Notes under the pieces: model-generated
The model's input: the letters and a program-made list of their open reading frames with translations, nothing else
What the model was told of the DNA's origin: nothing
Database searches by the model: none
Program-made: the position numbers and the translations under genes
In this document: positions 26,223 to 35,694 of the stretch, piece by piece
Layout: the number at the start of each line of letters is the position of its first letter
Position numbering within the stretch: position 1 is the stretch's first letter
DNA from: Collinsella sp.
GTDB taxonomy: Bacteria; Actinomycetota; Coriobacteriia; Coriobacteriales; Coriobacteriaceae
Assembly: GCA_019419455.1 (NCBI GenBank)
Contig: DXZW01000018.1
Coordinates: 36,634 to 100,633, forward strand
Length of the DNA stretch: 64,000 nt
Direction: 5' to 3'

Positions 26223-27371
26223 ATGGCCAAGAATTCAGGTCCCGTACGTACCGTTCATGCTCGCACGACGGGTAAAGAGCGCGATGAGATGATCGCCACC
26301 ACCAAGGCCGAGATAGAGAAGAAATTCGGCCAGGGTTCCATCATGAGGTACGGCGACGGTGGCCCCGAGCTCGAGGTCGAGGCCATCCCTACGGGCGCTC
26401 TGGCACTCGATGCCGCACTGGGTATCGGCGGTGTGCCGCGCGGCCGAATCGTCGAGATCTACGGTCCCGAGTCCTCCGGTAAGACGACGCTTTCGCTCGA
26501 GATCTTGGCCGAGGCCCAGGCAATGGGTGGCGTTGTGGCATTTATCGATGCCGAGCACGCGCTCGATCCCGCGTATGCCGCACGCATCGGCGTGGATATC
26601 GACGAGGTGCTCATTTCCCAGCCCGATACGGGTGAGCAGGCGCTCGAAATCGTTGACATGCTTGTGCGTTCTGGTGCCATCGATGCCATCGTCGTCGACT
26701 CCGTCGCCGCGCTGACCCCGCGTGCCGAGATCGAGGGAGAAATCGGCGACACTACGGTCGGTCTTCAGGCTCGCCTGATGAGCCAGGCGCTCCGCAAGCT
26801 CGCCGGCTCGCTGTCCAAGTCCAACACGACGTGCATCTTCATTAACCAGCTGCGTGAGAAGATCGGCGTCATGTTCGGCAACCCCGAGACTACGACGGGC
26901 GGCCGTGCCCTTAAGTTCTTCTCTTCGGTGCGTATCGACATTCGCCGCATCGACAGCATTAAGCTTAAGGACGAGGTTATCGGTAACCGCGTGCGCGCCA
27001 AGGTCGTTAAGAACAAGGTGGCAGCTCCGTTCCGTTCTGCTGAGTTCGACATCATGTACGGTACGGGCATCTCTAAGGAGGGCTCGATCTTGGACATGGC
27101 TGTCGAGTGCGGCATCTGCAAGAAGATGGGCTCCTGGTTTGCCTATGGCGAGGACAAGCTCGGCAACGGTCGCGAGGCCGCCAAGGCGTTCCTGCGCGAA
27201 CACCCCGATTGCGCTGATGAGATTGAGCATAAGGTCCGCCTTGCCTGCGGGCTTGAGTTTGATGACGATGCTCCGTCCGAAGTCGAGCTGACCGATCAGC
27301 CTGCGCCTGAGGAGTTTGACGAGCTTTACGCCATCGATGGTTCCGCCATGCTCGATGATGACGACGAGTAG
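26223..27371 (+). CDS. recA: Recombinase RecA
   Basis: A 382-residue RecA. Walker A GPESSGKT is at residues 81-88; [16 protein letters not shown] and the QALRKL / NQLREKIG loops are intact, and the tail is acidic as usual. It forms filaments on single-stranded DNA for strand exchange and triggers LexA self-cleavage. I chose ATG 26223 with AAGAGGAGG at 26208-26216; an upstream TTG at 26202 lies before that site. Its promoter carries a LexA box. recX follows after 11 nt. Confidence 0.98.
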   Translation: MAKNSGPVRTVHARTTGKERDEMIATTKAEIEKKFGQGSIMRYGDGGPELEVEAIPTGALALDAALGIGGVPRGRIVEIYGPESSGKTTLSLEILAEAQAMGGVVAFIDAEHALDPAYAARIGVDIDEVLISQPDTGEQALEIVDMLVRSGAIDAIVVDSVAALTPRAEIEGEIGDTTVGLQARLMSQALRKLAGSLSKSNTTCIFINQLREKIGVMFGNPETTTGGRALKFFSSVRIDIRRIDSIKLKDEVIGNRVRAKVVKNKVAAPFRSAEFDIMYGTGISKEGSILDMAVECGICKKMGSWFAYGEDKLGNGREAAKAFLREHPDCADEIEHKVRLACGLEFDDDAPSEVELTDQPAPEEFDELYAIDGSAMLDDDDE

Positions 27372-27382
27372 CGGTTACGCTC

Positions 27383-28075
27383 ATGTCGTATACGGTGACC
27401 GAGGCCACGGTCGTCTTTCCCGATAAGAAGGCGGCCTCCTCGTTCTCGAGCGGGTATGCGTCCAAAAAGCCTTGCGCACGTATCGATTGCGAGCTTGAGG
27501 GCGGTTTTAAGCGGTCCATTTGGATTCCCGTGCGGGCCGCGCGCCTGTATGTCAAAAACCGCCCTGATCTTCCCTGTGATTGGGATAACTTTCGTGAGGC
27601 GGTTCAGCTCATCGAGCGTAAATGTGCTCTCACCATGGTGACCGAGATGTTGTCGCGCCGCGACCATGCGACGGGTGAGGTCCGTGACAAGCTGGCTCGC
27701 TACGGCTTTCATCAGCTCGCGATCGATTTCGCCGTCGAGCGCGCCACCGAGTATCGCTTTTTAGACGAGAACCGCTTTTGCTCGTACTTTATCGAGGAAC
27801 GCAAGCGGCGTGGTTGGGGACAGCGCAAAATCGAGACCGAGCTCAAGCGCCGTCATGTCGTGCTCGATGACATTCCCGGTTATCCCGAGGATTATTTTGC
27901 CGTCGAAGACGATTTGGCGCGTGCGTCAGCCCTGCTCGCCAAGCGGCGTGTTCCAGAGACGCGCGGATTCGAAAAACTGGTTCGGTTTTTGATGGGCAAG
28001 GGCTTCTCGTATCACATCGCCGCCGATGCCGTTAAGGCACGTCTCGATGCCGAATGCGAGGAATGTGCGGTTTAG
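27383..28075 (+). CDS. recX: Regulatory protein RecX
   Basis: A 230-residue protein of the RecX family, helical modulators of RecA filaments. The three-helix repeats are seen as LSRRDHATGEVRDKLARYGF, then RFCSYFIEERKRRGWGQRKI and a third repeat ending GFSYHIAADAVKARL. The N-terminal 85 residues are less conserved. It lies directly after recA, as usual, so it should share SOS control. Confidence 0.88.
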   Translation: MSYTVTEATVVFPDKKAASSFSSGYASKKPCARIDCELEGGFKRSIWIPVRAARLYVKNRPDLPCDWDNFREAVQLIERKCALTMVTEMLSRRDHATGEVRDKLARYGFHQLAIDFAVERATEYRFLDENRFCSYFIEERKRRGWGQRKIETELKRRHVVLDDIPGYPEDYFAVEDDLARASALLAKRRVPETRGFEKLVRFLMGKGFSYHIAADAVKARLDAECEECAV

Positions 28076-28137
28076 GCGTATGTGTTTTGTGGCCCTGCCG
28101 TTCACCGCGTTTTAACCGCCGTACTGGGGCCATTTAT

Positions 28138-28166
28138 TTGACAGTTGTTGTGGTTCAACGTACGAT
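28138..28166 (+). promoter_or_regulatory. Promoter upstream of rny
   Basis: A perfect TTGACA (28138-28143), 17 bp, TACGAT (28161-28166). It lies 167 bp before rny, giving a leader of about 160 nt that includes the hairpin at 28272-28297. Confidence 0.7.
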
Positions 28167-28271
28167 AAACACTGTCATTTGCTTTGTGATATGTGCTCAT
28201 CTGTGATGAGTTTGTTTATATGTTTATCTGTATCCGACCCGCATAAGCTGCGCCCATATTACTCAAATGTC

Positions 28272-28300
28272 GCGAGCCGTTCGTAAGGACGGTTCGCTTT
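28272..28300 (+). promoter_or_regulatory. Hairpin in the rny leader
   Basis: A 9-bp stem with one G-T pair (28272-28280 with 28289-28297), followed by TTTGTTG. It could be a weak attenuator between the promoter and rny, or simply end recX transcripts. Confidence 0.4.
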
Positions 28301-28332
28301 GTTGTGTAACGAATCCATAAAAAGGAGTGAGC

Positions 28333-29883
28333 ATGCCTATCATTGCAGCGCTCGTTGGCATCGTTTTGGGTGCCGTCGCCGCCATTGCCTACATGCGCAC
28401 CGCCAAGCAGGGTAGTCTTCACGAGGCCGACGAAAAGATCCAGTCGGCACACGCACAGGCTGAGTCCCTGATCGGTGATGCTAAGCGTCAGGCCGAGACC
28501 CTCAAAAAAGAGGCTCTTCTCGAGGCTAAAGAGGAGATCATCAAGAACAAGCAGGCCGCCGAGGCCGAGGACAAGCAGCGTAAGAGCGAGATTCGTACGC
28601 TCGAGAACCGCGTGATGCAGCGCGAGGAATCCCTCGATCGCCGTAACGACGCTCTCGACAAGCGCGAGCATCAGCTGTCCAGTCAGGCCGGTCAGGTCGA
28701 GAAGCGCTCCCGAGAGCTCGAGGAGCTCTGCGCAAAGCAGACCTCCGAGCTTGAGCGTATCGCCGACCTTACCCGCGAGGACGCCCACAAGGAGCTCCTC
28801 GATAAGGTTCGTGGCGAGGTCACCCACGAGGCTGCCACGATTATTCGCGAGTCTGAGCAGCAGGTTCGCGCCGAGTGCCACAAGACCGCCCAGGAGATTC
28901 TGTCCCTGGCGATTCAGCGCTGCGCTGCCGACCACACTGCCGAGGTCACCGTTACCTCCGTGCACATTCCCTCTGATGACCTCAAGGGCCGTATCATCGG
29001 TCGCGAGGGTCGCAACATCCGGACATTCGAGCAGGTTTCCGGCGTCAACCTCGTGATCGACGACACGCCCGAGACCGTCGTTCTTTCGAGCTTCGACCCG
29101 GTCCGTCGTGAGACCGCCCGCGTTGCCCTCGAGAACCTCATCGCCGACGGCCGCATTCACCCCGCCCGCATCGAGGAGATGTATCACAAGGCTGCCGACC
29201 TGGTTCAGCAGCGCGTGCGCGAGGCTGGCGAGCAGGCTGCCTTCGATACCGGCATTCACGACCTGCACCCCGAGATCGTCAAGACCCTTGGTGCCCTGCG
29301 CTACCGTACTTCGTTTGGTCAGAACGTGCTTCAGCACTCCCTCGAAGTCTCTGACCTGTGCGGCGTGATGGCTTCCGAGCTTGGCCTGGACGTTGTGACT
29401 GCCAAGCGCGCCGGCCTGCTGCACGACCTGGGCAAGGCAATCGACCATGACGTCGAGGGCCCGCATGCCGTCATCGGCGCCGAGCTTGCCCGCCGTTATG
29501 GCGAGAAGCCCGTTATCGTCCACGCTATCGAGGCTCACCATGCCGATGTCGACCCCAACACGGTACTCGATGTCCTGGTACAGGCCGCCGATGCCGTCTC
29601 TGCCTCTCGCCCCGGTGCCCGTCGCGAGTCTGCCGAGAACTACATCAAGCGTCTTGAGAAGCTCGAGGAGATTGCCAACTCCCATGACGGCGTCGAGCGT
29701 ACCTATGCCATGCAGGCCGGTCGTGAGGTCCACGTCATGGTCCAGCCGGACAAGATTTCCGATGCCCAGTCCACGGTTCTGGCTCACGATATCGCCCATC
29801 AGATCGAGGAAGAGATGGAGTATCCCGGTCAGGTGCGCGTCGTCGTGATTCGCGAGAGCCGCGCTGTCGATATCGCTAAATAA
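28333..29883 (+). CDS. rny: Ribonuclease Y
   Basis: A 516-residue endoribonuclease that starts decay of many mRNAs in Gram-positives. It has an N-terminal membrane anchor (residues 2-20), a long coiled coil (about 30-200), a KH domain ([12 protein letters not shown]) and an HD domain ([10 protein letters not shown]). ATG 28333 lies 5 nt after AAAGGAG; GTG 28327 overlaps that site. Immediately followed by a GHKL ATPase and spoVS. With pnp and rnj it completes a Gram-positive-like RNA decay set. Confidence 0.95.
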   Translation: MPIIAALVGIVLGAVAAIAYMRTAKQGSLHEADEKIQSAHAQAESLIGDAKRQAETLKKEALLEAKEEIIKNKQAAEAEDKQRKSEIRTLENRVMQREESLDRRNDALDKREHQLSSQAGQVEKRSRELEELCAKQTSELERIADLTREDAHKELLDKVRGEVTHEAATIIRESEQQVRAECHKTAQEILSLAIQRCAADHTAEVTVTSVHIPSDDLKGRIIGREGRNIRTFEQVSGVNLVIDDTPETVVLSSFDPVRRETARVALENLIADGRIHPARIEEMYHKAADLVQQRVREAGEQAAFDTGIHDLHPEIVKTLGALRYRTSFGQNVLQHSLEVSDLCGVMASELGLDVVTAKRAGLLHDLGKAIDHDVEGPHAVIGAELARRYGEKPVIVHAIEAHHADVDPNTVLDVLVQAADAVSASRPGARRESAENYIKRLEKLEEIANSHDGVERTYAMQAGREVHVMVQPDKISDAQSTVLAHDIAHQIEEEMEYPGQVRVVVIRESRAVDIAK

Positions 29884-29884
29884 C

Positions 29885-30970
29885 ATGAGCGACGCGAACG
29901 AGCTCATCTCATTTATCGCGTCGATGTCGGGGGAGGGCAACCTTCGCGTCGAGGAGAACCTTGGCGAGGGGTATGTCCGCCTCCGCGTTTCGGAGGCCGA
30001 GCGGCGCCAGGCAAAGCACGACATTCAGCATGTCGAGGATATCGTCATCGAAATGCTCCGTAATGCTCGCGATGCTGGCGCCGACAAGGTCTATCTCGCC
30101 ACGACCAAGGAAGATGGCGTCCGCACGCTTGTCTTTCTGGATAACGGTTCGGGCGTTCCGCAGGATATGCAAGAGCGAATCTTCGATGCCCGCGTTACCT
30201 CCAAGCTCGAGAGCATGAAGATGGACCGTTGGGGCGTTCACGGTCGTGGCATGGCATTGTTTTCGATCAAGCAGAACACCGACGAGGCCCGCGTGGTCAC
30301 GTCCGGTGTCGATCTTGGCTCAGCCTTTAAGGTGAGCGTTGCGGCCGACCGCCTCAGTGAGCGTGCCGATCAGTCCAGCTGGCCCCAGGCCGTCAAGGAT
30401 GAGGACGGACGTTATGTCTGTGCTCGCGGTCCGCATAATATTATTCGCGCTGCCTGTGAGTTTGCGCTCGAGGAGCTGCGTGGTTGCGATGTCTATCTTG
30501 GTTCTCCGTCTGAGATTGCCGCGACTCTTTATGCTCAGGCGTCAAGTCGGCTCGATACGTCTCGTCTCCTGTTTATTGATGACGAGAGCGAGCTTCCGGT
30601 TGTCGACCGTTTAGGCCTTGCCTCTGATGCCGAGGACTTTATCCGTATCTGTTCGGGTTTGGGTCTTGAGATGTCCGAGCGCACGGCTCATCGCATTTTG
30701 GCAGGGCAGATTAAGCCCGTTCGCGGTGTGACTGCGCGTCTGCTGCGCGAGCGTGACTCATCCTCGCATGCGCCGGCTCCTGTCGATCTCGCGAAGGATC
30801 GTCGCGGGCTACGTATTGCCAAGGATGACATGGCACAGTTTTCGCGTGCTGTGGAGCGCGACTTTAATGACCTTGCCGCCCGGTACTATCTCAACCTTTG
30901 CGGCGACCCAAAGATCCGTGTTTCGCGTGATCGAATCACCGTGACCTTTGATCTTGCCAAAGAGGAATAG
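29885..30970 (+). CDS. GHKL-family ATP-binding protein, function unknown
   Basis: A 361-residue protein with the ATP fold shared by gyrase, Hsp90, histidine kinases and MutL. The N box is EMLRNARDAGA (Asn60), the G1 box LDNGSGVP (Asp86) and the lid motif WGVHGRGMALFSI (116-128). There is no histidine-kinase dimerisation domain, sensor domain or membrane segment, and I do not recognise the C-terminal 200 residues. It starts 1 nt after rny stops with no ribosome site, so translation should be coupled. In Bacillus ymdB takes this place between rny and spoVS. Confidence 0.8.
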   Translation: MSDANELISFIASMSGEGNLRVEENLGEGYVRLRVSEAERRQAKHDIQHVEDIVIEMLRNARDAGADKVYLATTKEDGVRTLVFLDNGSGVPQDMQERIFDARVTSKLESMKMDRWGVHGRGMALFSIKQNTDEARVVTSGVDLGSAFKVSVAADRLSERADQSSWPQAVKDEDGRYVCARGPHNIIRAACEFALEELRGCDVYLGSPSEIAATLYAQASSRLDTSRLLFIDDESELPVVDRLGLASDAEDFIRICSGLGLEMSERTAHRILAGQIKPVRGVTARLLRERDSSSHAPAPVDLAKDRRGLRIAKDDMAQFSRAVERDFNDLAARYYLNLCGDPKIRVSRDRITVTFDLAKEE

Positions 30971-30976
30971 TGCCTT

Positions 30977-30994
30977 TACCGAGTCCACTCGGTA
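30977..30994 (+). promoter_or_regulatory. Palindrome upstream of spoVS
   Basis: TACCGAGT and ACTCGGTA, 8-bp perfect arms separated by CC, 7 nt after the GHKL gene stops. It could be an operator or a small hairpin. Confidence 0.35.
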
Positions 30995-31044
30995 CGATAC
31001 AGTTATTGCAGTTAAAACGTACTTTTAAATGCAGGAGTTTCTTC

Positions 31045-31362
31045 ATGGATTGCCTGAAGGTATCAAGCAAATCATCGCCAGCGTCCGTTGCTGGCGCCAT
31101 CGCCGGCATGGTCAAGGATGGTGTACCCGTCAACATCCAGTGTGTCGGCGCCGGTGCCGTCAACCAGGCCATTAAGGCCGTTGCTATCGCGCGCGGTTTT
31201 TTGATTCCAACCGGTTTTGATATTTCCTGCGCGCCCGTGTTCTCCGACATCCTCATTAACGGGGAGTCGCGCACGGCCATCCGCCTTTCTATCTACGTTC
31301 ACCAGATCAATCGAGCTGCTATGGATAACGTCGTCATGGATGATGTTAAGCCTGTGGCATAG
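31045..31362 (+). CDS. spoVS: Stage V sporulation protein S family
   Basis: A 105-residue SpoVS-type Alba-fold protein: LKVSSKSSPASVAGAIAG at the start and IKAVAIARGFLIP in the middle are family hallmarks. In Bacillus SpoVS affects sporulation and cell division; homologs are also found in non-sporulating bacteria, and nucleic-acid binding is suspected. It has about 18 more C-terminal residues than the usual 86. ATG 31045 with GCAGGAG at 31031-31037. The place between rny and miaB is as in Bacillus. Confidence 0.93.
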   Translation: MDCLKVSSKSSPASVAGAIAGMVKDGVPVNIQCVGAGAVNQAIKAVAIARGFLIPTGFDISCAPVFSDILINGESRTAIRLSIYVHQINRAAMDNVVMDDVKPVA

Positions 31363-31407
31363 CTTCTGCTTGCCTTGTTTCTCTCCCCATCGTTAGGACT
31401 TATGCAC

Positions 31408-32778
31408 ATGGACCAGCGTTCCGTACGCGATATTCTTGCCGGTAAAACCTACTTTATCCGCACCTTTGGCTGCCAGATGAATCAGCACGACTCCGAGCGC
31501 GTGAGTGGTCTGCTCGATTCGTATGGTTGCCTCATGGCGCTCGATCCCGCGCATGCCGATATCGTTGTCTTCATGACTTGCTGCGTGCGCGAGGCCGCCG
31601 ATACTCGCCTGTACGGTCAGTGCAATTCCTGCAAAAGCCTGCCGCCTTCGCCTTCGGGCAAGCGCGTGGTTGCCGTTGGCGGTTGCATCGCGCAGCGCGA
31701 TGGCGAGGGCCTGCTCACCAACGTCGATAACGTCAATGTCATCTTTGGCACGCATTCCATTGCACATGTGGCCGAGCTCATTGCCGAGGCGTTCCTTGAT
31801 GGTAAGCGTCATATCCGCACCAATGAGCATGAGGATACGGACGCCATGAGCATGCCGTGGCATCGCGAGACCCAGTATCACGCCTGGGTGCCCATCATGA
31901 CAGGCTGCAATAATTTCTGCACCTATTGCATCGTGCCGTACGTACGCGGTCGCGAAAAGAGCCGCCCCTTCGAGGAGATTGTCGACGAGGTGACCGGTCT
32001 GGTGCGCCAGGGCGTGCGTGAGATTACGCTGCTGGGCCAAAACGTTAACTCATATGGTCGCGATCTGTTTGGCAAGCCGCGTTTTGCCGATTTGCTGCGT
32101 GCCGTGGGCGATACGGGTGTGGAGCGTATCTTCTTTACGTCTTCGCATCCTAAGGACCTGCTGCCCGAGACCATCGACGCCATGGCCGAGACACCTGCCG
32201 TAATGCCGCAACTGCACCTGGCCGTCCAGTCAGGTTCGACGCGGATTCTCAAAGAGATGAATCGCCGTTATACACGCGAGGACTATCTGGGCCTGGTCGA
32301 TCGCATTCGCAGCCGCATGCCCGATATCGCGCTCTCGACCGACATTATCGTTGGCTTCCCGGGCGAGACTGAAGAAGACTTTGAGCAGACGCTCTCGCTT
32401 GCTGAGACGGTCCGCTATGCTCAGGCCTATACCTTCATCTATTCCAAGCGTGCCGGTACCCCGGCCGCCGAGATTGACGATCCTACGCCGCATGAGGTTA
32501 TTCTCGAGCGTTTCAACCGCCTGGCTAAGGTTATCGAGACCACGGCACACGAGTATAACCAGGGCGAGCTTCATACTGTGGTTCCCGCGCTCATTGAGGG
32601 AACGAGTAAAAAGAACGATGCGGTCCTGCTGGGCAAGAGTCTCAAGAATCAGACCGTGCATGCGCCTATCCCCGAGGGTTACAGCATCGATCAGCTTGTT
32701 GGCAAGATTGTTGATGTTGACGTTGACGTTGCCAAGACCTGGTATTTATCCGGTTCCGTTGTGGGCGAGCCGCGCTAA
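31408..32778 (+). CDS. miaB: tRNA i6A37 methylthiotransferase MiaB
   Basis: A 456-residue radical-SAM enzyme making ms2i6A at tRNA position 37. It begins with the MiaB-type TFGCQMNQHDSERV (Cys22); the radical-SAM motif is GCNNFCTYC (Cys167, 171, 174), and a TRAM domain ends the protein. I chose ATG 31408, 9 nt after AGGA; ATG 31402 is an alternative. It overlaps miaA by one base. The substrate i6A is made by MiaA, encoded next, so the two steps are coupled. Confidence 0.94.
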   Translation: MDQRSVRDILAGKTYFIRTFGCQMNQHDSERVSGLLDSYGCLMALDPAHADIVVFMTCCVREAADTRLYGQCNSCKSLPPSPSGKRVVAVGGCIAQRDGEGLLTNVDNVNVIFGTHSIAHVAELIAEAFLDGKRHIRTNEHEDTDAMSMPWHRETQYHAWVPIMTGCNNFCTYCIVPYVRGREKSRPFEEIVDEVTGLVRQGVREITLLGQNVNSYGRDLFGKPRFADLLRAVGDTGVERIFFTSSHPKDLLPETIDAMAETPAVMPQLHLAVQSGSTRILKEMNRRYTREDYLGLVDRIRSRMPDIALSTDIIVGFPGETEEDFEQTLSLAETVRYAQAYTFIYSKRAGTPAAEIDDPTPHEVILERFNRLAKVIETTAHEYNQGELHTVVPALIEGTSKKNDAVLLGKSLKNQTVHAPIPEGYSIDQLVGKIVDVDVDVAKTWYLSGSVVGEPR

Positions 32779-33716
32779 TGGTTTCTTCCGGGGCAGGTCT
32801 TTCCGCCGTTGCGATCGTCGGTCCGACGGCGGTTGGTAAGAGTGATGTTGCCGACCGTTTGGCAGCTCGTCTTTCGTCCGAAGTGCTGTCGTGCGATGCG
32901 ATGCAAATCTATCGCGGCATGGACATCGGTACCGCAAAGATGGCGCCCGATGAGTGCACGGCGCCGCTGCGTCTCGTCGACATTGTAGAGCCGGGTGTGG
33001 CATATTCTGCTGCGCTTTATCAGGCTGACGCTCGCGCGCATGTTGAACGTCTCCTTGGTTCGGGTTGCCTGCCGGTTTTTTGCGGAGGTACGGGGCTATA
33101 TCTCAAGGCAGCCCTCGATGAGATGGACTTTCCCTCGGGTGAACTTGAGGACGATCGCCGTGCGGGCTATCAGGAGCTTGCCGAGCGTATTGGCGAGGAA
33201 GAACTGCATGCCCTGCTTGCCGAGCGCGATCCAGAATCGGCTGCTGTTATTCATCCCCATAACGTGCGCCGTGTGATTCGTGCGCTCGAGATGCATGATG
33301 ATGGTATCTCCTATGCACAGCAAAAAAGTCAGTTTAGTGTTCCGCGCGAGCATTATCATGCCCTATGGTTTGGTCTGACGCGTAATCGCGAGGTGCTCTA
33401 CGAGCGCATTAATCTGCGCGTCGATCTGATGTTTGAGCAGGGTCTTGTCGATGAGGTCCGCGGTCTTATGGCCCAGGGTCTGGGAGATGCCCTGACGTCG
33501 ATGCAGGCAATTGGCTATAAAGAGATCATTGATGCTTTCAATGGCGTGATGAGCATGGATGAGGCCCGCGAACTCATTAAGATGCGTTCGCGTCGTTATG
33601 CCAAGCGTCAGCTTTCGTGGTTTAAGCGCGATGACCGTATCGTGTGGTTTGATATGGATGAATGTACGATCGATGAGGTCGTTGAGGATATCCTGCATCG
33701 TATTGAGGCTGCCTAA
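32778..33716 (+). CDS. miaA: tRNA dimethylallyltransferase MiaA
   Basis: A 312-residue enzyme that transfers dimethylallyl to A37 of tRNAs reading UNN codons, giving the substrate for MiaB. P-loop GPTAVGKS is near residue 15, followed by LSCDAMQIYRGMDIGTAK, and FCGGTGLYLKA lies further on. ATG overlaps the miaB stop by one base, and hflX starts in its own stop. Confidence 0.96.
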   Translation: MVSSGAGLSAVAIVGPTAVGKSDVADRLAARLSSEVLSCDAMQIYRGMDIGTAKMAPDECTAPLRLVDIVEPGVAYSAALYQADARAHVERLLGSGCLPVFCGGTGLYLKAALDEMDFPSGELEDDRRAGYQELAERIGEEELHALLAERDPESAAVIHPHNVRRVIRALEMHDDGISYAQQKSQFSVPREHYHALWFGLTRNREVLYERINLRVDLMFEQGLVDEVRGLMAQGLGDALTSMQAIGYKEIIDAFNGVMSMDEARELIKMRSRRYAKRQLSWFKRDDRIVWFDMDECTIDEVVEDILHRIEAA

Positions 33717-35005
33717 TGGCCCGTTTCCCCCTTGTTCCCACGGCACCCGAGCCCGAGCGTGCCATTTTAGTTGGTGTTGAGTGGCGCGACAATGCATGGC
33801 CGCTCGATCGCTCGCTTGATGAGCTGGAGCGTCTTGCCCACACAGCTGGTGCCCGGTGCGTGGCACGCTTGTCGCAGCGTTTGGTAAAGCCGTATCCTAA
33901 ATCGTTTATCGGTTCCGGTAAGGTTGAAGAGCTGTGCGGCCTGGTGCATCGCATGGATGCCGATGTCGTTATTTTTGACGAAGACCTGACCCCCTCGCAG
34001 CAATCCTATTTGGAGAAAGCCGTGGGCGAGCCGGTAAAGATTATCGATCGTACAGCACTGATCCTGGATATCTTTGGCCTGCATGCTCAGACGCGTGAGG
34101 GACGCCTGCAGGTACAGCTGGCACAGCTTCAATATTTGTTGCCTCGCCTGCGTGGCATGTGGAGCCATCTCGCCAAGGAGCAGACGCGCGGCGGCATCGG
34201 CTCACGTTTTGGTCAGGGCGAAAGTCAGCTCGAGGTCGACCGTCGCCTCATTCGTAATAAGATCGCTGCGCTTCGTCGTGAGCTCAAGCAGGTTGAACAG
34301 CGTCGCGATGTTCAATCCAAGAGTCGCATTGAGTCCCCGGCGTTTCGCGTCGCGTTAGCCGGTTATACCAATGCCGGTAAATCGACGTTACTCAATCGTC
34401 TGACCGGCTCTACGGTACTTTCGCAGGACAAGCTGTTTGCTACGCTCGACCCGACGACGCGTTCGTATCGTCTGCCCGGCGGTCGCGGCATGACGATTAC
34501 CGATACCGTCGGCTTTATTCAAAAGCTGCCCCATGGTCTGGTCGATGCCTTTAAATCGACGCTGTCCGAGGTTTTGGGTGCCGATCTAATTCTCAAAGTC
34601 GTAGATGCGTCTGACGAGGACTATGAGCGGCAGCTGGAGGCTGTCGACCGCGTGCTTGATGAGATCGGCGCCGGAGAGCGTTTAACGCTGACCGTATTCA
34701 ATAAAATCGATCTTCTCGATAGCGTCGATCGATTGAGTTTCCGTCGTCGCTATCCGGAGGCCGTTCTGTTCTCGGCCCAAACGGGCGAGGGGCTCGACGA
34801 TCTCGTCGACCGGATTGCTCGCGAGGCAGCTGCCACCGATGTGTTGCTCTCCGCTGATATCCCGTATCGTGAGGGCGCTCTCATCACGCTGGTGCATGAG
34901 CAGGGAACCCTTCTGCATGAGGAATATCTCGAGGACGGCGTTCGCATTGTGGCGAAACTGCCGGCTCGTATTGCACCGCGGCTCGAGCGTTATCGCACCG
35001 AGTAG
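33716..35005 (+). CDS. hflX: Ribosome-associated GTPase HflX
   Basis: A 429-residue HflX. The N-terminal HflX domain includes YPKSFIGSGKVEEL, RTALILDIFGLHAQTREGRLQV and GIGSRFGQGESQLE; the G domain has AGYTNAGKS, DTVGFI and NKID. HflX splits stalled ribosomes under stress. It is the last gene of the miaB-miaA-hflX run; the start overlaps the miaA stop. Its 3' end overlaps the convergent membrane gene by 16 nt. Confidence 0.95.
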   Translation: MARFPLVPTAPEPERAILVGVEWRDNAWPLDRSLDELERLAHTAGARCVARLSQRLVKPYPKSFIGSGKVEELCGLVHRMDADVVIFDEDLTPSQQSYLEKAVGEPVKIIDRTALILDIFGLHAQTREGRLQVQLAQLQYLLPRLRGMWSHLAKEQTRGGIGSRFGQGESQLEVDRRLIRNKIAALRRELKQVEQRRDVQSKSRIESPAFRVALAGYTNAGKSTLLNRLTGSTVLSQDKLFATLDPTTRSYRLPGGRGMTITDTVGFIQKLPHGLVDAFKSTLSEVLGADLILKVVDASDEDYERQLEAVDRVLDEIGAGERLTLTVFNKIDLLDSVDRLSFRRRYPEAVLFSAQTGEGLDDLVDRIAREAAATDVLLSADIPYREGALITLVHEQGTLLHEEYLEDGVRIVAKLPARIAPRLERYRTE

Positions 35006-35694
35006 ACGATCTCCAAAATGCCCAGAATGATGGGCTGATGCAGCAGATAAAAGGGGAGAGCGTGACGTCCAAGGCTGGCGAGCGCCGGCAGGGGGTTGGC
35101 GTAGGCCCAGCTAGGGACGGTCTTATCGATACTCTTCGCTATGTGTGCGGCGAAGTATCCTGCAAGATACATAAAGATAAACGGGATGATGGGGTAGTAA
35201 TCACCTGAGACAAACCCAGGGCTCGGAAATCCCAGCCACGCCAGGTAGGGGACAGGGTAGATCGTTTTGGGGATGCTCCAGGTGAGGGCGAACAACACAA
35301 GGCATAGGGGCATGCCCCATCTCGCCGTTATCTTCTTAAGGACGGAATCGGTCAACGCCACGATGCCGGTGCATGCGGCCATGCAGTAGATGATGCCAAA
35401 ATTAACCGAATCGTTGAATGAGACAAGTGTTGTTGCCAACCAGACGACGAGTGCTGCTAAGGCGTATTTGGCGGCACGTTTGATATTGTTGCGCGAAAGA
35501 GTGCACATCCAACCCGCGATAAACAAAAATACCCAGCTGATGCTGGCGCGCCAGACGTCTTGAAAGACAGTCTGGGTAAACCAAGGCATATCCCAGCCGT
35601 ACAGGTAGGCGAGATCATAGCAAGCGTGAAAACCTGCCATAGAAATCATCGTAAACCCGCGGACGGTATCAAAGATGGTTATGCGTTTTTGCAT
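34990..35694 (-). CDS. DUF1624 / heparan-acetyltransferase-like membrane protein
   Basis: A 234-residue protein with about seven hydrophobic segments. It starts RITIFDTVRGFTMISMAGFHACYDLAY, a pattern of the DUF1624/acyltransferase-3-like membrane family that includes the catalytic domain of lysosomal heparan-glucosaminide acetyltransferase. The bacterial substrate is not known. Its ATG shares a base with the lexA stop codon, so it is translated after lexA and would share LexA control. Its 3' end overlaps hflX. Confidence 0.75.
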   Translation of the reverse strand: MQKRITIFDTVRGFTMISMAGFHACYDLAYLYGWDMPWFTQTVFQDVWRASISWVFLFIAGWMCTLSRNNIKRAAKYALAALVVWLATTLVSFNDSVNFGIIYCMAACTGIVALTDSVLKKITARWGMPLCLVLFALTWSIPKTIYPVPYLAWLGFPSPGFVSGDYYPIIPFIFMYLAGYFAAHIAKSIDKTVPSWAYANPLPALASLGRHALPFYLLHQPIILGILEIVYSVR

